Assembly (NCBI RefSeq): GCF_012584515.1
Contig: NZ_CP051461.1
Span: 1,038,001-1,102,000 of the forward strand
Direction: 5' to 3'
DNA length: 64,000 nucleotides
Source of the DNA: Polaromonas vacuolata
GTDB taxonomy: Bacteria > Pseudomonadota > Gammaproteobacteria > Burkholderiales > Burkholderiaceae_C
Position 1 is the stretch's first letter; every line of letters begins with the position of its first letter. Positions 1 to 8,677 of the stretch are shown here, one piece after another. The notes under the pieces are model-generated. The model was not told where the DNA came from, ran no database searches, and was given only the letters and a program-made list of their open reading frames with translations. Made by a program: the position numbers and the translations under genes.

Positions 1-155
1 CCCACCAAGGCTTGGCCTTTTTTGCCACGTGGGTGGCAAATTACGCGCTTGCCGTCTTCGGTCTCTACTAGCACATGGCGACCAAAACCAGCGACCACCA
101 GACCCGTTAAGGTGCCTGGCAAGCTGGCAGCGGCGCGTGGTTCCCGCTTGCTCAA
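1..155 (-). CDS. rsgA: Ribosome small-subunit GTPase RsgA, N-terminal part (runs off the window)
   Basis: Only the first ~51 codons lie in the window. The translated start contains GFGRHVLVE and HPRGKKGQALVG, typical of the N-terminal OB-fold of RsgA (YjeQ), a circularly permuted GTPase that acts late in 30S subunit maturation. The start is TTG at 155-153: an in-frame TGA lies five codons upstream, so no earlier start is possible, and the TTG overlaps the TGA stop of the pterin dehydratase gene (TTGA). This implies translational coupling. The GTPase domain itself is outside the window, so the call rests on the N-terminus and on the overlap with the upstream gene. Confidence 0.8.
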   Translation of the reverse strand, partial: MSKREPRAAASLPGTLTGLVVAGFGRHVLVETEDGKRVICHPRGKKGQALV

Positions 156-469
156 GAGAGCAGGGCGTCAACTTTCGACGCGCAGAAAAAGTCGCTAATG
201 CTAAGGCTTTTGAAATCGTGGGTGCAAAAGCGCAGCGTGCATTTTGAGTAACTCACTGCCAGGTCTGGGTGGTGATTTTCGGTATTGCAGATATAGGCTA
301 CTGCGTTAACAAAGCCTATGGTTTCATGAAAATTTTTGAAGTTAAAACTTTTCTCCAACGCGCCATCTATCAGTAGCCAGCCCATCGCTTGCTCGCCATT
401 GAGTTTGCTCAATTGGGTGACGATTTCGGTGGCGCTCAAAGCGTGTCGGTTTTGATGGATGGGGTTCAT
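152..469 (-). CDS. phhB: 4a-hydroxytetrahydrobiopterin dehydratase (pterin-4-alpha-carbinolamine dehydratase)
   Basis: 105 residues, the usual size of the PCD/DCoH family. It dehydrates 4a-hydroxytetrahydropterin, regenerating the cofactor used by phenylalanine hydroxylase. The family signature is visible: ENHHPDLAVSYSKCTLRFCTHD, i.e. the paired catalytic histidines followed by the conserved Y and the TH of the second half. The start ATG overlaps the stop of the M48 protease gene by 4 bp, and its stop overlaps rsgA, so the three genes form a minus-strand operon. No phenylalanine hydroxylase gene is present nearby, so a role beyond phenylalanine catabolism cannot be excluded. Confidence 0.88.
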   Translation of the reverse strand: MNPIHQNRHALSATEIVTQLSKLNGEQAMGWLLIDGALEKSFNFKNFHETIGFVNAVAYICNTENHHPDLAVSYSKCTLRFCTHDFKSLSISDFFCASKVDALLS

Positions 470-1755
470 AGTGAGCGGCTTTCGGTCAGTAAATTCATGC
501 GTGCCATCCGCTCTGATGCGGGTGGGTGGGAATAATAAAATTTCACAAACAAGGGGTCTGGTGTGAGGGTGCTGGCATTGTCTTTGTAGAGCTTTAGCAG
601 CGCGCTTTGCAGATCACGACTATCGGTCTGCGAGACCGCATAAGCATCGGCTTGAAACTCGTCTTTGCGAGAGAGCTGCGCAAACAGCGGGGTAATAAAA
701 AAGCTAAACAGCGGCAGCACCAGCATAAACAGTAGCAAGGCGATTGCGTCGTTGGCACCAGCAAGGTTTGGTAACACGCCTAAACCGGTGTAGAACCAGA
801 CTTGCGTCGAGAGCCATCCCAGTAGCGCAAAGCCGACAAGACTGAGTGCAAACATTGACGCAATGCGTTTGATGATGTGTTTGTGTTTGAAGTGGCCTAA
901 CTCGTGAGCCAGCACAGCATCGACTTCTGCTGGGTTGAGTTGATTCAGCAAGGTGTCATAAAAAACCACCCGTTTGGCCGCACCAAAACCGGTGAAGTAG
1001 GCATTTGCATGGGCTGAGCGACGGCTGCCGTCCATGATGAATAAACCCTTGGCTTCAAAGCCGCAGCGCTGCATCAAAGCCGTGACACGAACTTTTAAAG
1101 ATTCGTCGTCTAGCGGTTTGAACTTGTTGAAAAGCGGCGCGATTAGCGTCGGGTAAAGCACCAGAGCCAGTAAGTTAAAGCCCATCCAGGCGGCCCATGC
1201 CCACAGCCACCACAAGCTGCCTGTGCTGCCCATAATCCAGAGAATAAGGGCTATCACCGGCAGGCCAATAATGGCACCGACTAAAGTTGATTTGACTAAA
1301 TCGCCCAGCCACAACTTGAAACTCAGCTTGTTAAAGCCAAAGCGCTCTTCAATCACAAATGTTTTATATAAAGAGATGGGCAAATCGAGTAGTCCACCGA
1401 TTAGGCCAAACGCTGCCAAGAGTGCAATTTGTGGAATCAGACTGCCATAGTTGCTGAGCGGCGAAGCCAATAGGGTTTGGTTCAGCGCGTCAAGTCCGCC
1501 CAGCAGCGTCCAACCTAGCAGCAAGGCCGCACCAATCGCCATTTCAAGTAAGCCAATGCGCGCTTTGGTAATGGTGTAGTCCGCGGCTTTTTGATGCGCT
1601 TGCAGCGAAATGGTCGCAGCAAAAGCTTGAGGTACCTCGCCGCGGTGCTCTGCCACATGGCGAATTTGGCGTGAGGCTAGGTAAAAGCGCACCAGCAGAC
1701 TGAACACCAGCGCTGCGCAAACCAATAAAGTGAAAAGAAAGGGGTAATCGTTCAT
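466..1755 (-). CDS. M48 family zinc metalloprotease, Ste24/CAAX-protease type
   Basis: 429 residues with several hydrophobic segments and the zinc-binding motif HELGH (in [13 protein letters not shown]), followed by a downstream glutamate in DEFQADAYA, the third zinc ligand of M48 peptidases. The layout (N-terminal membrane helices, long insert, HExxH, two more helices, C-terminal [11 protein letters not shown]) matches the Ste24-like integral-membrane proteases of proteobacteria, thought to act in membrane protein quality control. The C-terminal SHPP..ER motif is also family-typical. First gene of the minus-strand operon with phhB and rsgA. Its ATG lies only 35 bp from the orn start, so the two divergent promoters must overlap the coding ends. 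Confidence 0.88.
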   Translation of the reverse strand: MNDYPFLFTLLVCAALVFSLLVRFYLASRQIRHVAEHRGEVPQAFAATISLQAHQKAADYTITKARIGLLEMAIGAALLLGWTLLGGLDALNQTLLASPLSNYGSLIPQIALLAAFGLIGGLLDLPISLYKTFVIEERFGFNKLSFKLWLGDLVKSTLVGAIIGLPVIALILWIMGSTGSLWWLWAWAAWMGFNLLALVLYPTLIAPLFNKFKPLDDESLKVRVTALMQRCGFEAKGLFIMDGSRRSAHANAYFTGFGAAKRVVFYDTLLNQLNPAEVDAVLAHELGHFKHKHIIKRIASMFALSLVGFALLGWLSTQVWFYTGLGVLPNLAGANDAIALLLFMLVLPLFSFFITPLFAQLSRKDEFQADAYAVSQTDSRDLQSALLKLYKDNASTLTPDPLFVKFYYSHPPASERMARMNLLTESRSL

Positions 1756-1789
1756 GCGACCAGTTTATTCGATCAGCGAGAATACCTGC

Positions 1790-2353
1790 ATGTTAGATAC
1801 CGAAACCACACTTAAAAAATCCGATCAAAATTTGGTCTGGCTAGACTGCGAAATGACCGGGCTTGACCCGCAAAAAGAACGCATCATAGAAATCGCCATT
1901 ATTGTTACTGGCCCGCAACTCACGCCGCGTATTGAAGGCCCAGTGTTGGTGATTCATCAGTCCGACGAATTACTCGCTCAAATGGACAACTGGAATAAGG
2001 GTACGCACGGTCGCAGCGGCTTGATCGAAAAGGTCAAACTCAGCAACGTGACCGAGCAGGATGCAGAAGCACAGATATTGGCTTTTCTCGCGCTTTACGT
2101 GCCCAAGGGTACTTCGCCTTTGTGTGGCAACACGATTAGCCAAGACCGGCGTTTTCTGGCGCTTTACATGCCTAAGCTGGAAGCCTTCTTGCACTACCGC
2201 AATGTCGATGTCAGCACCTTTAAAGAGTTGGCTAAGCGCTGGAGTCCAGAGGTCTACACCGCGTTTAAGAAGAATCAACGCCATACCGCGCTGGCCGATG
2301 TGAATGAATCCATTGATGAGCTTGAGCATTACCGAACACATTTTTTGAAATAG
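1790..2353 (+). CDS. orn: Oligoribonuclease (3'-5' exoribonuclease, DEDDh)
   Basis: Degrades 2-5 nt RNA oligomers (and linear pGpG from c-di-GMP turnover) to mononucleotides. All DEDDh motifs are visible: LDCEMTGLD near the N-terminus, [11 protein letters not shown] in the middle and [14 protein letters not shown] at the C-terminus. The frame is open from an ATG at 1754, but that codon overlaps the divergent protease start. The ATG at 1790, preceded by GCGAG about 9 nt upstream, gives the usual N-terminus and 187 residues. An AT-rich stem-loop follows the stop at 2371-2399, and then IS30 copy 1 begins. Confidence 0.92.
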   Translation: MLDTETTLKKSDQNLVWLDCEMTGLDPQKERIIEIAIIVTGPQLTPRIEGPVLVIHQSDELLAQMDNWNKGTHGRSGLIEKVKLSNVTEQDAEAQILAFLALYVPKGTSPLCGNTISQDRRFLALYMPKLEAFLHYRNVDVSTFKELAKRWSPEVYTAFKKNQRHTALADVNESIDELEHYRTHFLK

Positions 2354-2370
2354 ACGTGAATTTGCCTTTA

Positions 2371-2399
2371 AAAACCAAACATGCCAATACTTTGGTTTT
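2371..2399 (+). terminator. Probable terminator of orn
   Basis: AAAACCAAA (2371-2379) can pair with TTTGGTTTT (2391-2399) across an 11-nt loop, 18 bp after the orn stop. The stem is weak in G+C but ends in a T-run. The IS element starts 8 bp later, so the insertion left this signal intact. Confidence 0.45.
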
Positions 2400-2406
2400 A
2401 ATGAAT

Positions 2407-3496
2407 GGCGGATTCAAGCTTGAAGTGCAACCGTATGCTGATAGGACTCTAACTGTTCCATAAAAACCTGATGCGGCGTTCGATACCCTAAACATTTTCT
2501 AGGACGATGATTGAGCCTGTGCATCGCTAAAGCAATGTCATCGTCGGTTATGCAATTAAAGCGCATCCCCTTTGGGAAAAACTGGCGAATCAAACCGTTC
2601 ATATTCTCGTTCGCCCCACGCTCCCACGAGGCGTATGGATGGGCGAAAAAGAAATCTGCACTCAGCGCAGAAGCTATTCGTTCATGCTGGGCAAATTCCT
2701 TGCCGTTATCAGTCGTGAGAGTGTGCACGCAATGAGCGAACGGTTTGAGTAAAGTGATTAACGCGTCCCCTACGGCTTGCGCTGTTTTGAATGGCACGTG
2801 GAAAATTATTGAATAGCGAGAGACACGCTCATTAATCGTCACTAGTGCTTGCTTCTGCCCGGCACCAATCACCAGATCAGCCTCCCAGTCGCCAAAGCGC
2901 GCACGCTCAAGCACGATGTCGGGTCGCAGTTCTATTGAGACCTGGTGAGAGATGGTGCCGCGCCGTTCACGGCCACTGCTGCGTTTTTTTCGCGTCTTCT
3001 GGCAACGCAGTGTTTTATGCAAGGTGCCGCCCGCGCGTTTGTCAGCGTAGATGTACTGGTAAATGCTCTCATAGCTAACACCGGGTTGGTGGCTAGCTTC
3101 GAGGTGGCCGCTGATTTGCTCGGGGCTCCAAGCCTCAGCCAACTTTTCCTCCACTACAGCCCATGTCGAGTCAGCAACTCTAGGACTATTGGCGCAGGCA
3201 AGTCTACGTTCTTGGGCTTTGTCATTTGCCTGCTTAGGGCGATAGCCTCGTAGACCGCGGTTACGACGCAACTCACGGCTGATGCTCGATTTATCACGGT
3301 CCATCATTTTTGCAATTTCACTTTGATTGAAGTTTGCTTTGACGAGGATTGCAATCTGGTAACGTTCGTCACGGGTGAGGTGTGTGTAAATCATTCTGGG
3401 CAACTTTGACTTGGTAGTCGGGAAGCTTGGATGCTCTCACATCTCACCCACCCGTACGGTTAATTTCAAAGTTGCACTTCAGACTTGAATCCGCGA
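2407..3496 (-). mobile_element. IS30-family insertion sequence, copy 1
   Basis: A 1,090-bp element bounded by ~24-bp inverted repeats: the left end reads GCGGATTCAAGCTTGAAG and the right end, reverse-complemented, GCGGATTCAAGTCTGAAG, with 2 mismatches over 24 bp. It carries one transposase gene. The limits were set by comparing the three copies in this window (also 22093-23182 and 60241-61330). A 2-bp AT on both sides (2405-2406 and 3497-3498) is the candidate target duplication, in line with the 2-4 bp made by IS30-family elements. It lies between orn and the leader of the RNA helicase gene. Confidence 0.93.
2414..3403 (-). CDS. IS30-family transposase (copy 1)
   Basis: 329 residues. The N-terminal helix-turn-helix (LTRDERYQIAILVK, then SEIAKMMDRDKSSISREL) binds the IS ends. 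The C-terminal DDE domain shows DWEAD, TTDNGKEF and the final E in ERGANENMNGLIRQFFPKG, the IS30 signature. The protein sequence is identical in all three copies. The stop codon falls inside the terminal inverted repeat, 7 bp from the element end. Confidence 0.96.
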   Translation of the reverse strand: MPRMIYTHLTRDERYQIAILVKANFNQSEIAKMMDRDKSSISRELRRNRGLRGYRPKQANDKAQERRLACANSPRVADSTWAVVEEKLAEAWSPEQISGHLEASHQPGVSYESIYQYIYADKRAGGTLHKTLRCQKTRKKRSSGRERRGTISHQVSIELRPDIVLERARFGDWEADLVIGAGQKQALVTINERVSRYSIIFHVPFKTAQAVGDALITLLKPFAHCVHTLTTDNGKEFAQHERIASALSADFFFAHPYASWERGANENMNGLIRQFFPKGMRFNCITDDDIALAMHRLNHRPRKCLGYRTPHQVFMEQLESYQHTVALQA

Positions 3497-3793
3497 ATGC
3501 TTTTCCTTAAATTGATTTCAATTAATTATTAGTAGAAACCCGTAAACCGTGCCATAATCTAAGACTTGCAGAAAAGCACACAGTGCATTTGCAATTATTT
3601 GTACATCTACCTCACACTTTTGGACCCTGAGAACAGGGTCAACGCATCAGGCAAATTTTTCTAGCCCGATTCGCATATTCGTTTGATGGTTGATGTTTTA
3701 TTAACCATGAACGAAGCCCTTCGCGCAGCGGGGGGTGGAGTTTCCTGTCCCCATCATTTAATTGGGCGCGCAGGGGATTAGTGAGAAAAAAAC
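3497..3793 (+). promoter_or_regulatory. Long structured 5' leader of the RhlE-like helicase gene
   Basis: About 300 bp separate IS30 copy 1 from the helicase ATG. The stretch contains a perfect stem-loop GACCCT/AGGGTC (3623-3640), a second stem ATGGTTGAT/ATTAACCAT (3686-3708, one G-T pair) and a G-rich/C-rich pairing around 3731-3752. An ATG at 3707 opens a 24-codon reading frame that ends in TAG at 3779-3781, 12 bp before the helicase start, and might be a leader peptide, though no good ribosome site precedes it. Long structured leaders are known for cold-induced DEAD-box helicase genes; here the role is inferred. No clear -35/-10 pair could be fixed. Confidence 0.4.
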
Positions 3794-5863
3794 ATGACTG
3801 ACTCTTTTGAGGCACGTGGCGAAGTTTCGTCCGACGCTATTACTGACAATATTTCCGACAACAACATGAACGAGAATTTCTCGCTCACCGTTGCCGATCT
3901 GACGCTGGATTCCTCCGACGTCGATGCCAACACGGTTCCTGACTTTATCGACGCCCCTGAAGGCCAAGTAACGTCACTAGACGCAGTTGCCGCAGAGCCA
4001 AACGGCTTTGTCAAACTTGGTCTGGCCAAAGAATTGCTGCAAGCTGTAGCCGACATGGGTTTCACCCAGCCGACCGCTGTTCAGCTCGCCACCATCCCTA
4101 AAGCCATGCAGGCCTTGGATGCTGAAAACAAAGACCCTAAAGCCAAATTCACCGACTTGCTGGTCTCCAGCCAGACCGGTAGCGGCAAAACTGCGGCCTT
4201 CTTGCTGCCAGTGTTGCACACCTTGTTGATGCAACAAGAAGAAGCTGAGCGCACCGAGCGTGCTGAGTTCGAACGCCTCAGTGCAGAAGCTATTGCCCGC
4301 GGCGAGTCCCCAGCTAAAAAGCCAAAGCGTAAAGACCCAACCAATACGCGCAATTTCAAAGCCGCCACACCCGGCGCCCTGATTTTGTGCCCAACCCGCG
4401 AACTGGCTCAGCAAGTTTGTGCCGACGCGATCGACTTGGTGCGTCATTGCCGCGGTCTGCGCGTTGCCAACGTTGTCGGTGGTATTCCTTACCAGTTGCA
4501 AATTGCAAAACTGCAAAACGCCAATTTGGTAGTTGCCACACCAGGTCGTTTGCTTGACTTGCAGCGCAGCATGCAAATCAAACTCGACCAAGTTCAGTTT
4601 CTCGTGGTTGACGAAGCCGACCGTATGCTTGACCTCGGCTTTGCCGATGATTTGACCGAAGTCAATCAGCTCACCATTGAGCGCAAGCAGACCATGATGT
4701 TTAGCGCTACCTTCGCGCCGCGCATCATGCAACTGGCTACCCGCGTAATGCGTCAGCCACAGCGCGTCGAGATCGATTCGCCGCACGAAAAGCATCTCTC
4801 AATTACTCAGTCCCTGCTGTGGGCCGACAACATGGCGCACAAGCGCAAGTTGCTCGACCACCTGCTGCGCGACACCACCATGAACCAAGCCATCGTGTTT
4901 GCTAGCACCCAAGTCGAGTGTGACGGTCTGGCTAACGATTTGGTGCAAGAAGGCTTTAGCGCCGTTGCATTGCACGGTGCTTTGAGCCAAGGTTTGCGCA
5001 ATCGCCGCTTGATGGCTTTCCGTGACGGTCGGGTTCAGATTTTGGTTGCTACAGACGTCGCTGCCCGCGGCCTCGATGTGCCTAGCATCACCCACGTGAT
5101 TAACTACGGTCTGCCGATGAAATCGGAAGACTATGTGCACCGTATTGGCCGTACCGGCCGCGCTGGTCGCAGTGGTTTTGCGATTACCATCGCCGAATTC
5201 CGCGATCGTCGCAAGATTCAAGATATCGAGCACTACACACAACAAAACCTCAAAGCCAGCACCATTCCAGGTCTGGAGCCACAACAGCGTTTTGCACCGA
5301 CTTCCGAGCGCCCACGTGGCAACTTCGGCGGCGGTGGTGATCGCGGTCGTAGCGGCGGCGGTGGCGGCGGCGGTTATGCCGGTCGCAAGCCATCATTTGG
5401 CGGCGGCGGTAGTGGTGCAGGCGGCGGCTTTGGTGGCAACCGCGGCGGCGATCGTGGCAATGACCGTGGCGGCGAGCGTAACTTTAACGACCGTGGCGGT
5501 GACCGTCCACAGTTCCAAGGTCAGCCACAAGGCAACTTTGGTGGTGGCGATCGCAATTTTGCTGACCGCGCACCGCGCCGTCCTGATGACCGCAATTTCA
5601 ATGCACCGCGCAACGAAGGCTTTGCACCGCGTAATGAAGGTTTCGCACCACGTAACGAAGGCTTTGCGCCTCGCAATGAAGGTTTTGCACCACGCCATGA
5701 TGGTGGCCGCAACGAAGGTCGTAACGAAGGCTTTGCACCGCGTGCCGATTTCGCTAACCGCAAGCCAGCATTCTCACCCCGTCCAGCCGGTAAGGTGTTT
5801 GTGCCCCGTGATGCAGCCAAGAAAGCCGGTGGCGGCAAGTTTGGTAAGCCTTCACGTGACTAA
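3794..5863 (+). CDS. DEAD-box ATP-dependent RNA helicase, RhlE-like, with long Gly/Arg-rich tail
   Basis: 689 residues. It unwinds RNA duplexes, with likely roles in ribosome assembly and cold growth. Motifs in order: Q motif GFTQPTAVQ (~residue 90), Walker A SQTGSGKTAAF (~125), PTRELAQQV, DEAD as VDEADRMLDLGF (~272), SAT, and HRIGRTGRAGRSG (motif VI). After ~residue 500 it becomes a low-complexity Gly/Arg/Asn-rich tail with NEGFAPR heptads, probably a disordered RNA-binding region. A ~60-residue acidic N-terminal extension precedes the core. The start at 3794 follows GTGAGAAAAAAAC, a fair ribosome site. A strong terminator follows. RhlE versus CsdA cannot be settled from motifs alone. Confidence 0.9.
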   Translation: MTDSFEARGEVSSDAITDNISDNNMNENFSLTVADLTLDSSDVDANTVPDFIDAPEGQVTSLDAVAAEPNGFVKLGLAKELLQAVADMGFTQPTAVQLATIPKAMQALDAENKDPKAKFTDLLVSSQTGSGKTAAFLLPVLHTLLMQQEEAERTERAEFERLSAEAIARGESPAKKPKRKDPTNTRNFKAATPGALILCPTRELAQQVCADAIDLVRHCRGLRVANVVGGIPYQLQIAKLQNANLVVATPGRLLDLQRSMQIKLDQVQFLVVDEADRMLDLGFADDLTEVNQLTIERKQTMMFSATFAPRIMQLATRVMRQPQRVEIDSPHEKHLSITQSLLWADNMAHKRKLLDHLLRDTTMNQAIVFASTQVECDGLANDLVQEGFSAVALHGALSQGLRNRRLMAFRDGRVQILVATDVAARGLDVPSITHVINYGLPMKSEDYVHRIGRTGRAGRSGFAITIAEFRDRRKIQDIEHYTQQNLKASTIPGLEPQQRFAPTSERPRGNFGGGGDRGRSGGGGGGGYAGRKPSFGGGGSGAGGGFGGNRGGDRGNDRGGERNFNDRGGDRPQFQGQPQGNFGGGDRNFADRAPRRPDDRNFNAPRNEGFAPRNEGFAPRNEGFAPRNEGFAPRHDGGRNEGRNEGFAPRADFANRKPAFSPRPAGKVFVPRDAAKKAGGGKFGKPSRD
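5612..5743 (+). repeat. 21-bp tandem repeats encoding NEGFAPR heptads
   Basis: Four contiguous 21-bp units (5612-5632, 5633-5653, 5654-5674, 5675-5695) encode NEGFAPR. A fifth unit at 5723-5743 follows an imperfect HDGGRNEGR spacer. Units differ at synonymous third positions (for example AAC/AAT, CCG/CCA/CCT, CGT/CGC) while the heptad is constant, which suggests selection on the peptide rather than very recent slippage. Confidence 0.9.
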
Positions 5864-5914
5864 GCTCTGCGCATTGTGATCAATTGGGTTTTTCAAGCCC
5901 GTTTGAATAAATAC

Positions 5915-5957
5915 TAAAAAGCCGCTGCAAACCGAAAGGTCTGCAGCGGCTTTTTTT
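5915..5957 (+). terminator. Intrinsic terminator of the helicase gene
   Basis: GCCGCTGCA (5921-5929) pairs perfectly with TGCAGCGGC (5942-5950) and is followed by a run of seven T; the stem is extended by A/T pairs. A textbook rho-independent terminator 57 bp after the stop codon. Confidence 0.92.
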
Positions 5958-6428
5958 ATGTCTAGGTTTTTGCCATTCATTTCTTTGTTGCTCGCTTTCT
6001 TCACCCTTATGGATCGAGCAGTTTTAAATGATTTCTCTAAATCTCTTGAGGCATGCGAACTTGACGCGTTGGTGAGATGTTTGCGAGCTGAAGTGATGAC
6101 TCAGTCCGAACACCGTGAAGTCATTTTTGAGGTGTTCAAGCCGATGAGTGGTCTCACTTTCGACCGCTCAACAGACAGGTATTTGAGCGCCTGAGGTTTA
6201 GCCCGTGGACGCAGGCTTGATTGCCAACGCCAGCATAGTGGCCCAGTTTGAAGACTTCATGCAACGTGAAGAGTTGTAAACAAAAACGATTAGCTTTAAT
6301 CAGCTTACACATGCTCGTCATAATGTGTTTGATCACTAAACCGCTAGCTCTGCTTTGGTAAACCAAAAGCGTAGGTTCGGATTGCTGGGCAGACGTTACA
6401 AGAACACAGTAAAACTAAGGTATTGACA
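5958..6428. other. ~470-bp stretch without a convincing gene
   Basis: A 78-codon frame opens at 5958 directly after the terminator T-run (hydrophobic start, then an unremarkable sequence) but has no ribosome site and no recognisable family. I do not annotate it as a gene. The rest (6195-6428) shows no clear RNA gene or repeat and should contain the promoter of the following hydrolase. Confidence 0.5.
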
Positions 6429-7364
6429 ATGAAGCAATCAGCAGAGATTTGGAATCCTGAGTGGCTAGACAGTATGTATAACAATCGTGCGCTTGTGCCC
6501 GATCATGCTGATTATTTCAAACGCTGGGGCGAGGATTCGCATCACGCACGCAAGTCCTTAGTCTGCACCTTAGACCAAGCCTATGGCGATGGACCGGCTG
6601 AAAGTCTTGATATTTTCCCTGCCGCTGCACCCGACGGTTCACCGGTTCCCGAAGGCGGTGCACCGGTTCTAGTGTTTATCCACGGCGGCTATTGGCGCTC
6701 ATTGGATAAGGCCGATCATTCCTTTATCGCGCCGGCATTCACTGCGGCTGGCGCTTGTGTGGTGATTCCCAATTACGCGCTTTGCCCAGCCGTGACGATT
6801 CCAGAAATCAGCCTCCAAATGGTCAAAGCACTGGCTTGGACTTGGCGCAATATTGCCGACCATGGTGGCAACCCAAGACGCATTACTGTGGTGGGTCACT
6901 CAGCGGGTGGTCATCTCGCTGCAATGCTTCTGGCCTGCCAGTGGATGACCTATGCGATAGATCTGCCGTCTGATGTATTTCGCTCGGCGCTGTCGATTTC
7001 TGGCGTGTTTGATCTTGAGCCACTGCGGCATACGCCATTTTTAAAAGACTCTCTTCAACTCACGCCCGAGCATGTGTTGAAAGCTAGCCCAGCTTTGCTG
7101 CCGCGGCCGCGCCGCAAAACGCTTTACAGCGTGGCCGGTGGTGCTGAGAGTGCAGAATTTCTGCGCCAGAACCGTTTGATCCAAGATGTCTGGGGCCGTG
7201 TGACTGTGCCGATTTGTGGCGCGCTGGCCGATCTGAATCACTTTAGTATTCTTGACGCTTTAATAGAGCCTTCCCACCGACTGCATGAGCTGGCGCTGGA
7301 GTTGCTGGGGTTGGATAAACCGGTGTATGAAGAGCCTGAGTTGAGCCAGCCAGAACTGGTCTAA
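6429..7364 (+). CDS. Alpha/beta-hydrolase, carboxylesterase / arylformamidase-like
   Basis: 311 residues. Serine-hydrolase motifs are clear: the oxyanion-hole FIHGGYWRSLDK (~residue 82) and the nucleophile elbow GHSAGGHLA (Ser ~156); the C-terminal NHFSILD supplies the likely catalytic His. HGGYW with GHSAGGHL and NHF is typical of the kynurenine-formamidase-like branch, but there are no kynurenine pathway genes nearby, so the substrate is open. ATG at 6429, with AAGG 8 nt upstream, is preferred over the in-frame TTG two codons earlier. It is a single-gene unit ending at a terminator shared with guaC. Confidence 0.8.
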   Translation: MKQSAEIWNPEWLDSMYNNRALVPDHADYFKRWGEDSHHARKSLVCTLDQAYGDGPAESLDIFPAAAPDGSPVPEGGAPVLVFIHGGYWRSLDKADHSFIAPAFTAAGACVVIPNYALCPAVTIPEISLQMVKALAWTWRNIADHGGNPRRITVVGHSAGGHLAAMLLACQWMTYAIDLPSDVFRSALSISGVFDLEPLRHTPFLKDSLQLTPEHVLKASPALLPRPRRKTLYSVAGGAESAEFLRQNRLIQDVWGRVTVPICGALADLNHFSILDALIEPSHRLHELALELLGLDKPVYEEPELSQPELV

Positions 7365-7376
7365 ACTTTTTTGACG

Positions 7377-7414
7377 CTAGTGCCAGCAAAGGCACTAGTT
7401 TCAAAAATTTTTTT
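7377..7414. terminator. Bidirectional terminator between hydrolase and guaC
   Basis: CTAGTGCC (7377-7384) and GGCACTAG (7391-7398) form a perfect 8-bp stem with a 6-nt loop, followed by a T-rich tract on the + strand and preceded by a short A-run and T-run. It sits between two convergent genes and can serve both. Confidence 0.75.
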
Positions 7415-7449
7415 TGCAGTCAACGCACTTAGCGCAATAGGCGCCAAAA

Positions 7450-8427
7450 CTACATACGCAAATGTGCACCGGAATTATCGCCACCTAAAATCACATAGTC
7501 GACCTTGCGAATATCCATTAGCTTTTTACCGCCAGAGTAGCTAATTGCGCTTTGCACGTCCTCTTCCATCTCACGTAGCGTGGCTTTTAGAGTGCCTTTG
7601 ATGGGTTCTAAAATTCGCTTGCCTTCGACGTGCTTATATTCGCCTTTGTTAAAGTCCGATGCGCTGCCGTAGTATTCTTTAAACAGTTGTCCATCGACTT
7701 CCACCGTCTTGCCCGGGCTTTCTTCTAGTCCCGCCAGCATTGAGCCAATCATCACCATGCTGGCACCAAAGCGCACCGACTTGGCGATGTCACCATGCTC
7801 ACGAATACCACCATCGGCGATGATGGGTTTGGTCGCCACGCGGGCACACCATTTGAGCGCAGAGAGTTGCCAGCCGCCGGTACCAAAACCGGTCTTCATC
7901 TTGGTGATGCAAACCTTGCCCGGGCCAATGCCAACCTTGGTCGCATCCGCGCCCCAGCTCTCCAAATCAATCACCGCTTCTGGCGTTCCTACATTGCCGG
8001 CGATGACAAAAGCGGTGGGCATTTTCTGCTTGAGATAGACAATCATTTTTCGCACACTCTCGGCGTGACCGTGGGCGATGTCAATCGTGATGTAGTCCGG
8101 CACTAGGCCTTCTGCGAGCATGCTGTCGACGCAGTCGTAGTCGGGTTGTTTGACGCCCAGTGATATAGAGGCATAAACACCTTGCTCACGCATTTGACGC
8201 ACGAACTTAAGGTTATCTAAATCAAAACGATGCATGACGTAGAAGTAACCGTTTTGAGCCATCCAAACGCAAAGTTCTGCGTTAATCACAGTCTTCATAT
8301 TCGCCGGCACTACCGGTATGCGAAAAGTGCGGCTGCCTAGCTCGACGCCGGCATTACATTCAGCGCGGCTTTCTACTATGCATTTACGCGGCAGTAGCAA
8401 GATATTGTCGTAGTCGAAGATTTCCAT
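7450..8427 (-). CDS. guaC: GMP reductase
   Basis: Reduces GMP to IMP with NADPH, for purine interconversion. 325 residues from the ATG at 8427 ([15 protein letters not shown]), matching the ~326-residue Firmicutes-type GuaC; a longer frame to 8475 exists but would add an untypical N-terminus. The catalytic Cys is in GPGKVCITK (~residue 173), and the TIM-barrel phosphate-binding loops GNVGTPEAV and [14 protein letters not shown] distinguish the IMPDH/GMPR fold. There are no CBS domains, and the short length separates it from IMP dehydrogenase. Upstream lies an unusual stem/T-run/stem arrangement (8486-8533) that may attenuate transcription. Confidence 0.93.
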   Translation of the reverse strand: MEIFDYDNILLLPRKCIVESRAECNAGVELGSRTFRIPVVPANMKTVINAELCVWMAQNGYFYVMHRFDLDNLKFVRQMREQGVYASISLGVKQPDYDCVDSMLAEGLVPDYITIDIAHGHAESVRKMIVYLKQKMPTAFVIAGNVGTPEAVIDLESWGADATKVGIGPGKVCITKMKTGFGTGGWQLSALKWCARVATKPIIADGGIREHGDIAKSVRFGASMVMIGSMLAGLEESPGKTVEVDGQLFKEYYGSASDFNKGEYKHVEGKRILEPIKGTLKATLREMEEDVQSAISYSGGKKLMDIRKVDYVILGGDNSGAHLRM

Positions 8428-8485
8428 TTTTGAGTCCCAAGCTTTTTTAAAAAACTGTTGATGAACAGAAGGCACTTGGACTGCA

Positions 8486-8533
8486 CCGGTTTTTTTTGGG
8501 CAAAAAAAACCGGGCGCAATTGCTTGGGCCCGG
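8486..8533 (-). terminator. Terminator or attenuator in the guaC leader, with overlapping second hairpin
   Basis: Read on the minus strand, CCGGGC (8533-8528) pairs with GCCCGG (8515-8510) and is followed immediately by eight T (8509-8502): an intrinsic terminator. The same T-run is also the arm of a second perfect 12-bp inverted repeat, CCGGTTTTTTTT with AAAAAAAACCGG (8513-8502 with 8497-8486), 4-nt loop. The two structures share the CCGG and are mutually exclusive. It lies ~60 bp upstream of the guaC start and ~145 bp after the stop of the preceding minus-strand gene, so it could simply end that gene or regulate guaC. Confidence 0.6.
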
Positions 8534-8677
8534 TATCCGAGTGTAGGGCCTAGTGCTGGTCATCGTTATGGGTTTTTTTGTATAGCCTTTAGTGGTGAAT
8601 CCGGCTTATGAATTTGGCCAGCGCTGCTTTATAAGTTGACTATTTATTATTCATAAGTATGCATATGAGTCGGGAGC

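Noticed and set aside
5133..5879. Long alternative frames (up to 248 codons) over the helicase tail
   Set aside because: The GC-rich repetitive tail is open in several frames; the products are low-complexity Ala/Val/His strings without family features.
5958..6194. 78-codon frame directly after the helicase terminator
   Set aside because: No ribosome site, starts inside the terminator's T-run, no recognisable family.
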